From assembly GCA_949499105.1 (NCBI GenBank), contig CATEFX010000013.1, positions 1-64,000 of the forward strand: a stretch of DNA of 64,000 nucleotides, read 5' to 3'. Of the stretch, positions 28,579 through 38,464 are shown in pieces. Position numbers and translations under genes: made by a program. Under the pieces are notes generated by a model. It did not search any database. It saw only the letters and a program-made list of their open reading frames with translations, and was not told the DNA's origin. Within the stretch, counting starts at the first letter, position 1; the number at the start of each line of letters is the position of its first letter. This DNA comes from Formosa sp. Hel1_33_131 (GTDB lineage Bacteria > Bacteroidota > Bacteroidia > Flavobacteriales > Flavobacteriaceae).

Positions 28579-29295
28579 TTAATTTTCAGATGTTAACTCA
28601 AGAATGGCATGAATGGTTTCTTTGTTATCAACGCCTAGTCCTTCTTGCTGGTGGATTAACTCACCACTTATATTAAACACACTTATAATATTTGAATGTG
28701 AGAAATCTAGAGGAGAAATTTGCTTGTATTTTACGGCTAACACATTCGCAAACTCTCTGACACCACTTTCGGTACCTTGTAAAAAGACCCATTGTTCTTC
28801 CTCCATTTTGTTTTCTAGTGCAAATTCTTTAAGTCGTTTTGGGGTGTCATTTGTTGGGTCGATACTGACCAACACAAAACGAAGATTCTCTATATTAGAT
28901 TTTGGAATTTGAGCTTCAATATTTCGCATATCTGTAACTAAGCGCGGGCAAGCCGCCTTGCAAGTTGTATAGATCATGACCATTACCAAGGTTTTACCTT
29001 TTAACTCTTCAAGTTGGATGATTTCTCCTTGGTGAGTATTCCAAAGGGATGTTAAATGGAAAATAGATTCATCCGAAATCTCACCCTCATTTAAGTGTCT
29101 TGATTTCTCTTGTTGGTTAGCGATTAAATCCATTTTGCACATAAGACAACTCCCAGGTTCTTTGTAGGTTTTATCAACCTCACAGTTCATAGGACAGTAA
29201 TAAATAACTTCGGTAAATGCCCTAGTTGACTTTTCGTTTTTACATGACACTGATATCAATACGCTGAGCATTAATATTAATTTTAAGTTTTTCAT
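28579..29295 (-). CDS. SCO1/SenC-family lipoprotein with N-terminal heavy-metal-binding domain
   Basis: A 238-residue lipoprotein (lipobox at Cys18). Residues 31-57 form a heavy-metal-binding domain (YYCPMNC ... GSCLMCKMDL; Cys34, 38, 50, 53). The rest is an SCO thioredoxin fold with the copper ligands Cys112 and Cys116 (TTCKAACP) and His200 (DFSHSN). SCO proteins deliver copper to cupredoxin or oxidase sites. As the last gene of the nirK operon it probably loads NirK. The ATG at 29295 is preferred over an upstream in-frame start at 29334, because it opens the signal peptide and avoids overlap with the previous gene. Confidence 0.85.
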   Translation of the reverse strand: MKNLKLILMLSVLISVSCKNEKSTRAFTEVIYYCPMNCEVDKTYKEPGSCLMCKMDLIANQQEKSRHLNEGEISDESIFHLTSLWNTHQGEIIQLEELKGKTLVMVMIYTTCKAACPRLVTDMRNIEAQIPKSNIENLRFVLVSIDPTNDTPKRLKEFALENKMEEEQWVFLQGTESGVREFANVLAVKYKQISPLDFSHSNIISVFNISGELIHQQEGLGVDNKETIHAILELTSEN

Positions 29296-29299
29296 GTTA

Positions 29300-30070
29300 T
29301 TATTGATTAAGATCTTTAACACACCTAAACCCAAGTGTTTTCAGGGCATATTTGGCATTTAAACTTCCCCTTAGCGCATAGCGCATAAAAGCAGCGTAGT
29401 TCATTAAGTCAGTGACACCAATAGCGGCACTTCCGCAAAACAGCTTGGAGTCATCGTCAACATCTTTTCTAGATTCACCTGAAATTAGTACGGAATTAAA
29501 ATCTAAAGACCATTCCCAGACCAGTCCATGCATATCATAAATATCCCAATAATTTTTAAAGGTTGATCCAATGTCGTTATTAAATGTTTTTGGTTTTTCA
29601 TACCACCCTAAAATTTGTTCATTATAAGTTTTTAGTTGCCGTGCGTCTGGAAGGTCTTCATTTGCCATTGCGACATATTCCCATTCGTCTATGGTAGGGA
29701 GTCTTTTACCTAGATAGTCGCAATAGTCTTTTGCTACAAACCATGAAACATTGGTTATTGGTGCATTTATGGATTGATTATCTCCTAGTTCCATATCTGA
29801 TTTCCAATTAATGAGGTAATTTTTATCAGCAAAGAGCTTTTTAATGTTTGACCGTTTCCATTTAGGTTTTTTTTTTATAAATTCTAAAAACAATTTGTTA
29901 GATACGGGATACACATCCATCTTAAAATCTTGAACGCTCACTTTTAACGAATCACTTCCATAGAGTGGCGTATAAGTCCCTCCTTTTATCAGTACCATTT
30001 TAGATTGACAATTTAAAGCCAAGCTTAAGACTAGTATGTTGCAAATTATCAATCCATTAATAAGTTTCAT
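29300..30070 (-). CDS. nirV: NirV-like protein (formylglycine-generating-enzyme fold)
   Basis: A 256-residue exported protein (signal about 1-20; Cys21 may be lipidated). The fold is the SUMF1/FGE-sulfatase type: MVLIKGGTYTP near the N-terminus, FKMDVYPVSNKLFLEF, NVSWFVAKDYCDYLGKRLPT, EWEYVA, DMHGLVWEWSLDF, and GFRCVKDLN at the end. Related proteins called NirV are encoded beside nirK in denitrifiers, role unclear. Here it lies between nirK (10 bases upstream) and the SCO gene (4 bases downstream), which supports the NirV label. The sulfatase-activating cysteine pair typical of true FGE is not evident. Confidence 0.75.
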   Translation of the reverse strand: MKLINGLIICNILVLSLALNCQSKMVLIKGGTYTPLYGSDSLKVSVQDFKMDVYPVSNKLFLEFIKKKPKWKRSNIKKLFADKNYLINWKSDMELGDNQSINAPITNVSWFVAKDYCDYLGKRLPTIDEWEYVAMANEDLPDARQLKTYNEQILGWYEKPKTFNNDIGSTFKNYWDIYDMHGLVWEWSLDFNSVLISGESRKDVDDDSKLFCGSAAIGVTDLMNYAAFMRYALRGSLNAKYALKTLGFRCVKDLNQ

Positions 30071-30080
30071 AGTGTATTAG

Positions 30081-31529
30081 TTAGTGTCCGCTTTTTGCGG
30101 CGGCAACCTGAGCCTTTGTAACATTTGTTTTGTTGTTACCCCATGAGTTATAGACATACGTCAGAACATCGGCAATTTCATCATTACTAATCGTTTGTCT
30201 AGTCATCACACCATTGTATTTTTTGCCGTTAACGGTAATTTCTCCAGTTTTTCCTTTGAGAACAATTTCAATAGCGCGTTTTGTATTTGCATTTAAGTAA
30301 TCTGACTTTGCCAAAGGAGGAAATGCATTTGGTATTCCTTGACCTTCGGCTTGGTGACATGCGACACATGTTTGTGTGTAAATTTGCTTTCCAGATTCCA
30401 TTTTCTGTGCTAAGCTTTTATTTGAACTTGCAACTTTAACGTTCTTATCCGCTTTTGGCATTTTTTGCACATTGTCATCAACTGAATTATAAACACCTTC
30501 CTGGACTACGCCAGAATAAATAGTTTTATTTTCTTCCCCCTCAACTTTCAGCATTCCTAAGGCTCCTTTGTTGAATGCTCTAAAAATGGAGTGGTCAACT
30601 ATTATAAAAGTGCCTGGAACATCGACCTTGAATTCTACGATAGCAGCACCTCCAGAAGGGACTAATGTAGTTTGCACATTGTCATTAACTAAGCTACCAC
30701 CTTCAACCCTTACTTTGTCAAAGATTTCCCCTATAACGTGAAATGAGGATACTAAGTTAGGGCCTCCATTTCCAACATATAAACGAACGGTTTCTCCAAC
30801 ATTAGCAGTAATCGCATTATCCCCTGTCAAAGAACCAACGCGACCATTAAACACCACATAGTCGGCGTTTTCATTAATGGCTTTTTGCATATCAAAGGAT
30901 TGTAAACCTGGGGCTCCGTTTTCTCCCGCAGTATAAAAATCACCTTGCATTAGGTAGTATTCTTTATCCACTAAAGGTAAACCGCCTACTGGCTCTACGA
31001 GAATTAGACCATACATTCCGTTTGCAATGTGCATTCCAACGGGAGCTGTTGCACAGTGGTAAACAAAAAGCCCAGGGTTTAGAGTTTTAAAGCTAAATGT
31101 TTTTTGATGGCCGGGAGCCACAAATGATGACGATGCACCACCTCCAGGACCAGTTGCAGCATGTAAGTCTATGTTATGCGGTAATTTATTGTCTTGGTGA
31201 TTTGACAGTGTGAATTCCACTTCATCCCCAACTCTCGTTCGAATAAAACTCCCAGGGACAGAGCCGCCAAAAGTCCAATAATTATAAGTTGTTCCATCAG
31301 TCATAGTGCCTTCTTTTTCAAGAATTTCCATGTTAACAATAAGTTTTTTGGCTTTTCTTCTTCCTACAGGCCTAGGAACATTTGGGGGCGACGTTAGCTC
31401 TGCTTTCATTTCTCTGCTTACAGGGATGTCAGCGGTATTCTCTTCTTCAGTTTTCTCACTTTTATTTTTACAAGCTAAAAATAGTGCCATACATAGCAAA
31501 AGGATTGAAATTTGTTTAAGTGTTTTCAT
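30081..31529 (-). CDS. nirK: Copper-containing nitrite reductase with fused C-terminal cytochrome c
   Basis: A 482-residue exported lipoprotein (lipobox at Cys20) reducing nitrite to nitric oxide. Two cupredoxin domains carry the expected ligands. Type 1 copper: His118, Cys159, His167, Met172 ([15 protein letters not shown]). Type 2 copper: His123, His158, His313 (VDHSIFRAF). Catalytic Asp121 and His264 are also present. Residues about 375-465 add a class I cytochrome c with CVACH (388-392) and a likely axial Met at 442 (NGVMTR). The fusion would deliver electrons directly to the type 1 copper. First gene of an operon with nirV and an SCO gene. Confidence 0.93.
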   Translation of the reverse strand: MKTLKQISILLLCMALFLACKNKSEKTEEENTADIPVSREMKAELTSPPNVPRPVGRRKAKKLIVNMEILEKEGTMTDGTTYNYWTFGGSVPGSFIRTRVGDEVEFTLSNHQDNKLPHNIDLHAATGPGGGASSSFVAPGHQKTFSFKTLNPGLFVYHCATAPVGMHIANGMYGLILVEPVGGLPLVDKEYYLMQGDFYTAGENGAPGLQSFDMQKAINENADYVVFNGRVGSLTGDNAITANVGETVRLYVGNGGPNLVSSFHVIGEIFDKVRVEGGSLVNDNVQTTLVPSGGAAIVEFKVDVPGTFIIVDHSIFRAFNKGALGMLKVEGEENKTIYSGVVQEGVYNSVDDNVQKMPKADKNVKVASSNKSLAQKMESGKQIYTQTCVACHQAEGQGIPNAFPPLAKSDYLNANTKRAIEIVLKGKTGEITVNGKKYNGVMTRQTISNDEIADVLTYVYNSWGNNKTNVTKAQVAAAKSGH

Positions 31530-31752
31530 TATGATATTAGTTTAGGGTTCTAAAATATTATAATACAGCTCTAACTTTGTTTTTAGATAAATTTTGATTT
31601 GCCATTGGAGCTCCATTAAATTCTATAAGTATTTTTTTCTAACGCTGCATGTTTAGTTTTTTGGCTCAAATTATTGTTTTGGTGAGATTTTTTTTAAATT
31701 TACTCACATAAATATACTCAACGGAGTCAAGAATAATAAAAGTTTTCATAAG

Positions 31753-31768
31753 TGTGTTTTATGACACA
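31753..31768. promoter_or_regulatory. Crp/Fnr-type palindrome upstream of nirK
   Basis: TGTGT-TTTATG-ACACA has 5-base perfect inverted arms with a 6-base spacer, the geometry of Crp/Fnr-superfamily sites. Regulators of this family (FNR, DNR, NnrR, HcpR types) commonly control nitrite and NO metabolism. It lies about 225 bases before the nirK start and next to a possible minus-strand -7 box. Confidence 0.4.
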
Positions 31769-31789
31769 TGTTCTTACAAAATTAACGTC

Positions 31790-31837
31790 ATTAAGTTCAT
31801 TAAAAGATGATATATATCATCTTTTAATGAACTTAAT
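31790..31837. repeat. Perfect 48-bp palindrome
   Basis: Bases 31790-31813 (core TTAAGTTCATTAAAAGATGA) are the exact reverse complement of 31814-31837. The arms are 24 bases with no loop. It lies between divergent genes, so it is unlikely to be a terminator for an annotated gene. Confidence 0.9.
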
Positions 31838-32027
31838 TCTCCCCTATTAATTAGCTTGCGTTTGTATTTATTTATGGTGCCTTTTTATTGAAAATTTTAA
31901 ATGAATGGAGTTTTCATTTCAAATATTTAAGCTTACTGAAAACCCTTGTATTTATTAATAAATCGTAATTCAATTAAAATATCTTTAGATTTATCTTGTT
32001 TTCACATTTCATATTTATGAAAAATCG

Positions 32028-32035
32028 TATTTTTG
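32028..32035 (+). promoter_or_regulatory. -7 box of sucA
   Basis: TATTTTTG matches the -7 consensus and gives a leader of about 35 bases before the sucA ATG. A TTG at 31996 is 29 bases away, longer than the usual spacing. Confidence 0.45.
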
Positions 32036-32074
32036 TCTATATTTTTCTAAGAGAAAAAATAGAATTATTAATTC

Positions 32075-34843
32075 ATGGACAAGTATTCTTTTTTAAACGC
32101 CGCACACACCGCCTATTTTGCGGATCTGTACGAACAATACCAACAAGACCCAGATAGTGTAGAGCCGAGCTGGAAAGCTTTCTTTCAAGGCTATGATTTT
32201 GGCAGCGAAAGTTTTGAGGTTTCTGATGATATTGTGGAAGGCGTTAAGACTCAAATTCCAGAGCATGTACAGAAAGAATTTCAGGTTGTAAAACTAATTG
32301 ATGATTACCGTACTCGAGGTCATTTGTTTACTAAAACTAACCCAGTTAGAGATCGAAGAAAATATTCACCATCTCTCGATTTAGAAAACTTTGGCTTATC
32401 CTCTAAGGATTTAGATACCGTTTTTAATGCCGGCGATATTATAGGGATTGGACCTCAAAGTTTACGTGTAATTCGACAACACCTCGAAGCTATTTATTGT
32501 GATGCCATTGGCGTAGAATACATGTACATCCGTCGACCGAATGAACGTCAATGGATTCAGAATAAACTCAACAATAATGATAATCAGCGTAATTTTACGG
32601 CTGATGAGAAAAAACATATCCTCAAAAAACTAAATGAGGCGGTTTCGTTTGAAACCTTTTTGCACACAAAGTATGTTGGTCAAAAACGATTTTCATTAGA
32701 AGGAAATGAATCTTTAATCCCAGCGATTGATGTGATCATTGAAAAAGCCGCCGCTTATGGAGTCAAAGAATTTGTCATGGGAATGGCCCATCGTGGTCGT
32801 TTGAGTACGTTGACCAATATTTTTGGAAAATCGGCTAGTGATATTTTCAGTGAATTTGATGGAAAAGATTATGAAGAAGAGGTCTTTGATGGCGATGTTA
32901 AATACCATCTTGGTTGGACCAGTGACCGATTGACCGATAACGGCAATCGAATTAACTTGAGCATTGCACCAAACCCATCACACCTTGAAACTGTAGGTGC
33001 GGTTGTGGAAGGAATTACAAGAGCAAAACAAGATAAACTAAAGCCCGAAGACGCCAGTAAAGTGTTGCCAATTGTGGTACACGGCGATGCGGCAATTGCA
33101 GGCCAAGGCCTCGTGTACGAAGTCGTTCAAATGGCACAACTAGACGGCTATAAAACCAATGGAACGATTCATATTGTAGTCAATAACCAAATTGGATTTA
33201 CGACCAATTATCTCGACGCACGCTCATCAACCTATTGTACAGATGTTGCGAAAGTGACGCTTTCACCAGTATTGCATGTCAATGCCGATGATGCCGAGGC
33301 CGTAGTTCACTCTATGATTTTTGCACTCGATTTTAGAATGCAGTTTAAGCGCGATGTGTTTATCGATTTATTAGGTTATCGAAAATATGGTCATAACGAA
33401 GGTGATGAACCGCGTTTTACACAACCAAAATTGTATAAAGCGATTGCAAGTCATAACAATCCACGCGATATTTATGCGCAAAAACTAATGGATGAAGGGG
33501 TGATTGATTCAAGCTATGTTTCTAAACTTGAGCAAGATTATAAGGCTTCTTTAGAGACTGAGTTAAAATCGTCGAGACAAGAAGACAAAACCGTCATCAC
33601 GCCATTTATGCAAGAGGCCTGGGAAAATTTTCCAAGAGCCAAAGCCAAGAAAATGTTAGCTACGATAGACACCACCTACTCAAAAGAAAAACTAACCTCA
33701 ATCACTGAGATTATAGCCTCGCTTCCTAAAGATAAAAAATTCATTCGTAAAATTTCACGATTGATAGAAGCGCGTCAACAAATGTTTGACAATAATAAGC
33801 TCGATTGGTCTATGGCCGAACACCTTGCCTATGGCTCCCTTTTAGAAGAAGGTTTCAATGTCCGTATTTCTGGTCAGGATGTCGAACGAGGAACGTTCTC
33901 TCACCGTCATGCGGTAGTTAAAGTAGAAGACAGTGAAGAAGAAGTGGTCCTTCTTAAAAATATAAGTCCAAATCAAGGGCAATTTAATATTTACAACTCC
34001 TTATTGTCAGAATATGGGGTAGTTGGTTTTGATTACGGCTATGCAATGGCAAGTCCAAACACGCTTACAATCTGGGAAGCTCAATTTGGAGATTTTAGTA
34101 ATGGCGCTCAAATCATGATTGACCAATACATTTCATGTGGTGAAGATAAATGGAAAACTCCGAATGGAATCGTCCTGTTATTGCCACATGGGTATGAAGG
34201 CCAAGGGGCTGAACATTCGTCGGGTCGAATGGAACGTTACCTTCAACTTTGTGGAAAAGACAATATGTTTATTGCCGATTGTACAACGCCTGCCAACATG
34301 TTTCATTTATTAAGACGTCAACTAAAAGCAGATTTCAGAAAACCATTGATTGTATTCACGCCAAAGAGTTTATTACGTCATCCAAAAGTCGTGTCTTCAG
34401 TAGAAGAATTTGCAAACGGAAGTTTCCAAACGTTAATCGATGATGCCACAGCAAAAGCCACTGAAGTTAAAACTTTAGTTTTTGTGACGGGTAAATTTTA
34501 TTACGATTTATTGGAAGCACAAGAAACGTTGGGAAGAACCGATATTGCTTTAGTACGCGTCGAACAATTATTCCCACTTCCAGAAAAAGAAATCGAAGCT
34601 GTCATTTCAAAATACACAAATGCAGATGATATTGTCTGGGCACAAGAAGAACCAAGAAATATGGGGGCGTATGCGCACATATTAATGCATATCGACGCTG
34701 CTAGAAATTGGCGAGCTGCTTCTAGACGAAGTTATAGTGCGCCCGCCGCAGGAAGCTCCACACGATCTAAAAAAAGACATCAAGAAATAATAGATTTTGT
34801 TTTTGATAAAACAAAAGATAATCAACGTAAAAAACTAAAATAA
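32075..34843 (+). CDS. sucA: 2-oxoglutarate dehydrogenase E1 component
   Basis: A 922-residue thiamine-diphosphate enzyme of the TCA cycle. The N-terminus ([29 protein letters not shown]) is the E2-binding segment typical of E1o. The core shows [29 protein letters not shown] and NNQIGFTT, and the C-terminal domain has [17 protein letters not shown]. It decarboxylates 2-oxoglutarate and passes the succinyl group to E2, encoded 8 bases downstream. Full length. Confidence 0.95.
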   Translation: MDKYSFLNAAHTAYFADLYEQYQQDPDSVEPSWKAFFQGYDFGSESFEVSDDIVEGVKTQIPEHVQKEFQVVKLIDDYRTRGHLFTKTNPVRDRRKYSPSLDLENFGLSSKDLDTVFNAGDIIGIGPQSLRVIRQHLEAIYCDAIGVEYMYIRRPNERQWIQNKLNNNDNQRNFTADEKKHILKKLNEAVSFETFLHTKYVGQKRFSLEGNESLIPAIDVIIEKAAAYGVKEFVMGMAHRGRLSTLTNIFGKSASDIFSEFDGKDYEEEVFDGDVKYHLGWTSDRLTDNGNRINLSIAPNPSHLETVGAVVEGITRAKQDKLKPEDASKVLPIVVHGDAAIAGQGLVYEVVQMAQLDGYKTNGTIHIVVNNQIGFTTNYLDARSSTYCTDVAKVTLSPVLHVNADDAEAVVHSMIFALDFRMQFKRDVFIDLLGYRKYGHNEGDEPRFTQPKLYKAIASHNNPRDIYAQKLMDEGVIDSSYVSKLEQDYKASLETELKSSRQEDKTVITPFMQEAWENFPRAKAKKMLATIDTTYSKEKLTSITEIIASLPKDKKFIRKISRLIEARQQMFDNNKLDWSMAEHLAYGSLLEEGFNVRISGQDVERGTFSHRHAVVKVEDSEEEVVLLKNISPNQGQFNIYNSLLSEYGVVGFDYGYAMASPNTLTIWEAQFGDFSNGAQIMIDQYISCGEDKWKTPNGIVLLLPHGYEGQGAEHSSGRMERYLQLCGKDNMFIADCTTPANMFHLLRRQLKADFRKPLIVFTPKSLLRHPKVVSSVEEFANGSFQTLIDDATAKATEVKTLVFVTGKFYYDLLEAQETLGRTDIALVRVEQLFPLPEKEIEAVISKYTNADDIVWAQEEPRNMGAYAHILMHIDAARNWRAASRRSYSAPAAGSSTRSKKRHQEIIDFVFDKTKDNQRKKLK

Positions 34844-34850
34844 ACACACA

Positions 34851-36062
34851 ATGATTTTAGAAATGAAAGTGCCTTCTCCAGGCGAATCCATCACAGAAGT
34901 TGAAATTGCAGAATGGTTAGTTCAAGAAGGCGATTATGTAGAAAAAGATCAAGCTATTGCTGAGGTTGATAGCGATAAAGCAACGTTAGAATTGCCAGCA
35001 GAAGCCAGTGGAACCGTAACGTTTAAAGCGGAGGTCGGCGATGCTGTAGAAGTTGGCGCTGTGGTGTGTCTCATTGATACGAGTGCTGCAAAACCAGAAG
35101 GAGGAGACGCCCCTAAAGCGACGGCTTTCACTCCAGAAGTGGCAGCAACACCAAAAGTTGAAACACCAGTTAACACAACGTATGCTACAGGCGCTGCGAG
35201 TCCTGCGGCTAAAAAAATATTATCTGAAAAAGGGATGGATTCCACGACCATTGTCGGTACTGGAAAAGATGGACGTATTACTAAAGAAGACGCCGTAAAG
35301 GCGGTTCCAGCGATGGGACAACCAACTAACGTAGAAGGTCGTGGTGTGTCGCGTTCTAAATTATCTATGTTACGTCGAAAAGTAGCAGAACGTTTGGTGG
35401 CTGTCAAAAATGAAACTGCGATGTTAACGACCTTCAACGAAGTTGACATGTCGCCAATTTTCGAATTGAGAAAACAATACAAAGAAATTTTTAAAGAAAA
35501 GCACGGCGTTGGACTCGGATTTATGAGCTTCTTTACGCTCGCCGTAGTGCGTGCATTAAAATTATTTCCTTCAGTCAATTCTATGATCGATGGAAAAGAA
35601 ATGATTTCCTATGATTTCTGTGATATTAGTATCGCCGTTTCAGGACCAAAAGGTTTAATGGTTCCCGTGATTAGAAACGCGGAAGATTTAACGTTTAGAG
35701 GCGTAGAATCGGAAGTGAAGCGCTTGGCAATTCTTGCGCGTGATGGACAAATTACCGTGGATGAAATGACGGGAGGCACCTTTACAATTACTAATGGTGG
35801 TGTTTTTGGAAGCATGCTTTCAACGCCGATCATCAATCCACCTCAAAGTGCGATTCTTGGAATGCATAATATCGTGGAACGTCCAGTCGCTCTTAATGGC
35901 GAAGTCGTCATTCGTCCGATTATGTACGTTGCCTTATCCTATGACCATCGAATTATTGACGGAAAAGAATCGGTTGGATTTCTTGTAGCTGTGAAAGAAG
36001 CGCTCGAAAATCCACAAGAATTTTTGATGGATGCCGATGTTAAAAACGCGCTAGAGCTGTAA
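34851..36062 (+). CDS. sucB: Dihydrolipoyl succinyltransferase (2-oxoglutarate dehydrogenase E2)
   Basis: A 403-residue protein. An N-terminal lipoyl domain (about 1-77) carries the lipoylated Lys43 in [14 protein letters not shown] peripheral subunit-binding domain lies at about 115-150 ([14 protein letters not shown] ... GRITKEDA). The catalytic domain (about 170-403) ends with the active-site motif [16 protein letters not shown]. It forms the core of the complex and transfers succinyl to CoA. Second gene of sucAB; E3 is not in the window. A structured repeat begins 4 bases after the stop. Confidence 0.95.
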   Translation: MILEMKVPSPGESITEVEIAEWLVQEGDYVEKDQAIAEVDSDKATLELPAEASGTVTFKAEVGDAVEVGAVVCLIDTSAAKPEGGDAPKATAFTPEVAATPKVETPVNTTYATGAASPAAKKILSEKGMDSTTIVGTGKDGRITKEDAVKAVPAMGQPTNVEGRGVSRSKLSMLRRKVAERLVAVKNETAMLTTFNEVDMSPIFELRKQYKEIFKEKHGVGLGFMSFFTLAVVRALKLFPSVNSMIDGKEMISYDFCDISIAVSGPKGLMVPVIRNAEDLTFRGVESEVKRLAILARDGQITVDEMTGGTFTITNGGVFGSMLSTPIINPPQSAILGMHNIVERPVALNGEVVIRPIMYVALSYDHRIIDGKESVGFLVAVKEALENPQEFLMDADVKNALEL

Positions 36063-36065
36063 AGT

Positions 36066-36154
36066 TAATGGGCACGCGCAAAAGATGCTCGCGCTAGTTG
36101 GCGTTGGTGGCCCACAAAATTTATTTGGAACGCGAATGGATTCGCGCACCAGCC
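36066..36154. repeat. Structured repeat, left copy, bordering the Fic segment
   Basis: The block 36066-36097 (TAATGGGCACGCGCAAAAGA, then TGCTCGCGCTAG) recurs at 37744-37774 with one substitution and one 1-base gap. After it come a 7-bp perfect stem CGCGAAT/ATTCGCG (36131-36146) and an outer pairing of GGCGTTGGTG (36100-36109) with CACCAGCC (36147-36154). It is GC-richer than its surroundings. The rest of the gap up to 36384 shows nothing I can name. Confidence 0.7.
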
Positions 36155-36384
36155 TTTAGATTAGCAAAATAGAAATAATCTTAAATTAAAATCGTGGTAA
36201 TGATGATGAAATTTCTTTTTTAAATGAGCTCATTAATATCATTCTCCACATCTTTTGTTTGAAACTCACTCTTATCTTTTTTATTTCCTGCTAAGTCAGG
36301 AGACTTTGCAGAGCGGTTTTCAATTTAAGCTCAAAACTTTCAATTCCCCACCAAAACCCCTGTGTTTTTTAGCCATTGTTGGGC

Positions 36385-37470
36385 TTAGTTTCTTTTTAAT
36401 ATTTCTATCAATTCTGTGTTTATGTATATAGTTTCTCGTCCAATTTTTTGAGATTCTAATATTCCAACCTCTTCTAATTGTTTTAAGTATCTTGATGCTG
36501 CTTTTCTTTCAACTCCAAGTCTTTCGACTACATATTCTATTTTGGAATAAGGATGCTCAAATAGTAGTTCAATTAATTCTTTCCGATAAACTTTAGTTGC
36601 TTTTTCTTGAGCGACAAGAATAGTTTTTTCAAGTAAATTTTTAATTGAATTAATTTTTTCAACTGTTTTATTAGAAGTTACCTCTACTGCTTTTAGCATA
36701 TATACAATCCAGTTTTCCCATTCATTATTTTTATTGACTTTGTTTAATAGTTTATAATATTCAGATTTATTATCATTAATGTAAGAACTTAGGTAAAGGA
36801 TAGGAATATCTAATAGTCCGTTTATGATTAAGTAAAGAATATTTAATATTCTTCCAGTCCTTCCGTTTCCATCATAAAATGGATGAATGCTTTCAAATTG
36901 ATAATGCAAGATGGCTAGATTAATTAAAGGAGATATGTCTGTGTCTACAATGTTAAAATGGTCAAGAAAGTTTGAAAGTAAATCTAGTATTTCGTCTTTT
37001 TCTTGTGGAGGTGTATAAACGACTTCTCCTGTTTTATCATTTTTTAAAACAGTTCCTGCCATATTCCGAACGCCAGCATTATTTTCAATAATGGTCTTTT
37101 GTAATTCAGCAATGTCTTTTTGTCTTAAATACCCTTGATTGTTAATTATGTCTGCACCTAGAAATATTGCTTTTCTATAGTTAATTACCTCTTTAATTTG
37201 TAATGGTTGATTTGTAGAAGTGGAAAGAGCTTTATATAATTCATCTTGTGTTGTTATGATATTTTCAATTTCAGAACTGTCTTTAGCTTCTTGTAAGACG
37301 ACTGCATTTATTAGCATTGTTTGATTAGGAATTGTCTTTGCAATTCCTTTTAGCTCGCCCAATGCAGTTGATGACTTACTTAATTGGCGTAAAATATGAA
37401 GCGTTTCTATTTCTTCTCGTTTTGGAGGTAGTTTTTCAAGTTTTTTAATAAGAGTCATTTTATCCCGCAT
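36385..37470 (-). CDS. Fic-family protein AMP-transferase with winged-helix tail
   Basis: A 361-residue Fic protein. The catalytic loop HPFYDGNGRTGR is complete at residues 196-207. An N-terminal inhibitory motif SSEIEN (65-70, consensus S/T-x-x-x-E-G/N) marks it as a self-inhibited class II Fic. About 300-355 is a winged-helix DNA-binding region (KIEYVVERLGVERKAASRYL). Such proteins usually AMPylate themselves or other proteins; the target is unknown. The frame opens with TTG at 37488, but that overlaps a -7 box (TATTTTTG, 37493-37486), so the ATG at 37470 is preferred. The gene lies between two direct repeats, a sign of horizontal gain. Confidence 0.88.
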   Translation of the reverse strand: MRDKMTLIKKLEKLPPKREEIETLHILRQLSKSSTALGELKGIAKTIPNQTMLINAVVLQEAKDSSEIENIITTQDELYKALSTSTNQPLQIKEVINYRKAIFLGADIINNQGYLRQKDIAELQKTIIENNAGVRNMAGTVLKNDKTGEVVYTPPQEKDEILDLLSNFLDHFNIVDTDISPLINLAILHYQFESIHPFYDGNGRTGRILNILYLIINGLLDIPILYLSSYINDNKSEYYKLLNKVNKNNEWENWIVYMLKAVEVTSNKTVEKINSIKNLLEKTILVAQEKATKVYRKELIELLFEHPYSKIEYVVERLGVERKAASRYLKQLEEVGILESQKIGRETIYINTELIEILKRN

Positions 37471-37493
37471 TATGTTTATATGTACCAAAAATA

Positions 37494-37530
37494 CAAAAAA
37501 AGCACCAAATGAAAAATATTTGATGCTTTT
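37494..37530. terminator. Hairpin with A/T tracts upstream of the Fic gene
   Basis: AGCACCAAAT (37501-37510) and ATTTGATGCT (37518-37527) pair at 9 of 10 positions, flanked by seven A on the left and a T run on the right. It could terminate transcription in either direction. It sits just upstream of the Fic -7 box and shields it from the small lipoprotein gene upstream on the same strand. Confidence 0.5.
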
Positions 37531-37662
37531 TGTCTCGTATTATGTTTTGACTATAAAATTTTATTACTAAGGAAACGTCCTGTTTTTTGATGTCTAATTT
37601 TTTATGGAATTTGATTTCAAAAACACCGACACCACTAACCCAAATTCGAAAATCACTATCAC

Positions 37663-37701
37663 CCCCTGCTGCGCAAAGTCAAGAACTTTGCGCAGCAGGG
37701 G
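37663..37701. repeat. Long GC-rich hairpin (17-bp perfect stem)
   Basis: CCCCTGCTGCGCAAAGT (37663-37679) is the exact reverse complement of 37685-37701, with a 5-base loop. It is far richer in GC than its surroundings and lacks a T run. The 37531-37811 gap otherwise holds only this and the right copy of the structured repeat; I see no gene there. Confidence 0.8.
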
Positions 37702-37743
37702 CGTATTCTATTTACTGCTCATTATTTTTAAGCTTCCTTATCG

Positions 37744-37774
37744 TAATGGGCACGAGCAAAAGTGCTCGCGCTAG
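37744..37774. repeat. Structured repeat, right copy
   Basis: TAATGGGCACGAGCAAAAG followed by TGCTCGCGCTAG is a direct repeat of 36066-36097. It contains the self-complementary GAGCA/TGCTC. Together the copies bracket a 1.7-kb segment with the Fic gene. Confidence 0.75.
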
Positions 37775-37811
37775 CGGGGGTTTTTTAGCTCAGTTCTTTG
37801 TTGGCAGTAGT

Positions 37812-38258
37812 TTATCTCTCAAACTTAAATGTATAAGAGTCACTTATTGATACTTGAATAATCTCACCGTTTTCCAGCCACCTAGAATCATCAGGATCAA
37901 GTATCATTTCATTATTTGCAAAAATAATTTTTAAATAATCTCCAGATTCATTTAAATTAATAAATTGTTCATTTTCATCTTCTAACAATAAATATGAATA
38001 TGTTCCGCTTTCAAATCCGTTATAAATATTTCCTTGTGCTGAATTATTTTCAACAGTCAGAGTTTGATTATCAAATGTCCATGTTATTATTCCAGTTTCA
38101 TATCTATTATCTATCCCAGCAATTCCTCCGCTAATATTTTTAACGTTCCAAATTCCGTTTAGAGATTCTAATTCTGTTGAATTATCATCGTCATTACTAC
38201 AACTTGTAAATAATACTAATCCTAAAAATAATAATAAGCTCAATTTTCCTAACTTCAT
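37812..38258 (-). CDS. Small lipoprotein, lipocalin-like in outline
   Basis: A 148-residue protein. The ATG at 38258 opens a lipoprotein signal (MKLGKLSLLLFLGLVLFTSCSNDDD), better than the in-frame start at 38327. The mature part begins LESLNGIWNVKNISGG and continues with alternating strands (WTFDNQTLTVENN, GTYSYLLLEDENEQFI), like the small lipocalin-like lipoproteins common in this phylum. Ligand unknown. It lies in the accessory island, between repeats. Confidence 0.7.
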   Translation of the reverse strand: MKLGKLSLLLFLGLVLFTSCSNDDDNSTELESLNGIWNVKNISGGIAGIDNRYETGIITWTFDNQTLTVENNSAQGNIYNGFESGTYSYLLLEDENEQFINLNESGDYLKIIFANNEMILDPDDSRWLENGEIIQVSISDSYTFKFER

Positions 38259-38322
38259 AATTTTTCTTTTTAAGTTATACTTTATAGATGCAGAAATTCC
38301 GAAATGGTTGCGCCAAATTACT

Positions 38323-38460
38323 GCCAACGTTTTGCGGCTATGGTGCGTGCCGCATTACTCCTATTAATTTTCTTGATTTGCACTATTTTAAAATTTACTA
38401 ATATTTGTCTTAATAAGCACGATTTTCGGTATGCACTATGAGCCGCTGTTATGTGCTGGC
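38323..38460. repeat. attC-like imperfect stem-loop between island genes
   Basis: GCGGCTATGGTGCGTGCCG (38334-38352) folds on CGGTATGCACTATGAGCCGC (38427-38446). All positions pair if G-T wobbles are allowed, with one extrahelical C in the right arm. The outer ends are GCCAAC (38323-38328) and GTTATGTGCTGGC (38448-38460). A long imperfect stem with extrahelical bases and GTT/AAC ends is the design of integron attC sites, but the ends deviate from the core consensus (RYYYAAC/GTTRRRY) and no integrase is present. Confidence 0.5.
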
Positions 38461-38464
38461 TTTT

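Larger units (their letters stand above)
31530..32074. other. 545-base divergent regulatory region between nirK and sucA
   Basis: No gene is visible. The region is very AT-rich and holds a Crp/Fnr-like palindrome (31753-31768), a minus-strand -7 candidate TAATTTTG (31784-31777), a perfect 48-bp palindrome (31790-31837) and the sucA -7 box. It is longer than the other divergent gaps here, which fits elaborate control of nirK. Confidence 0.6.

Noticed and set aside
31790-31837. Bidirectional terminator
   Set aside because: The flanking genes diverge from this point, and the palindrome has no GC-rich stem or T run.
34949-35578. 209-codon open frame antisense to sucB
   Set aside because: Low-complexity Ala/Thr/Ser/Val translation opposite a well-supported gene; no start context or family.
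37587-37850. 87-codon plus-strand frame in the island
   Set aside because: It translates the long hairpin and the structured repeat and runs into the antisense of a real lipoprotein gene; no recognisable protein features.
38323-38460. Bona fide integron attC site
   Set aside because: Outer core motifs deviate from RYYYAAC/GTTRRRY and no integrase is seen; kept only as attC-like.
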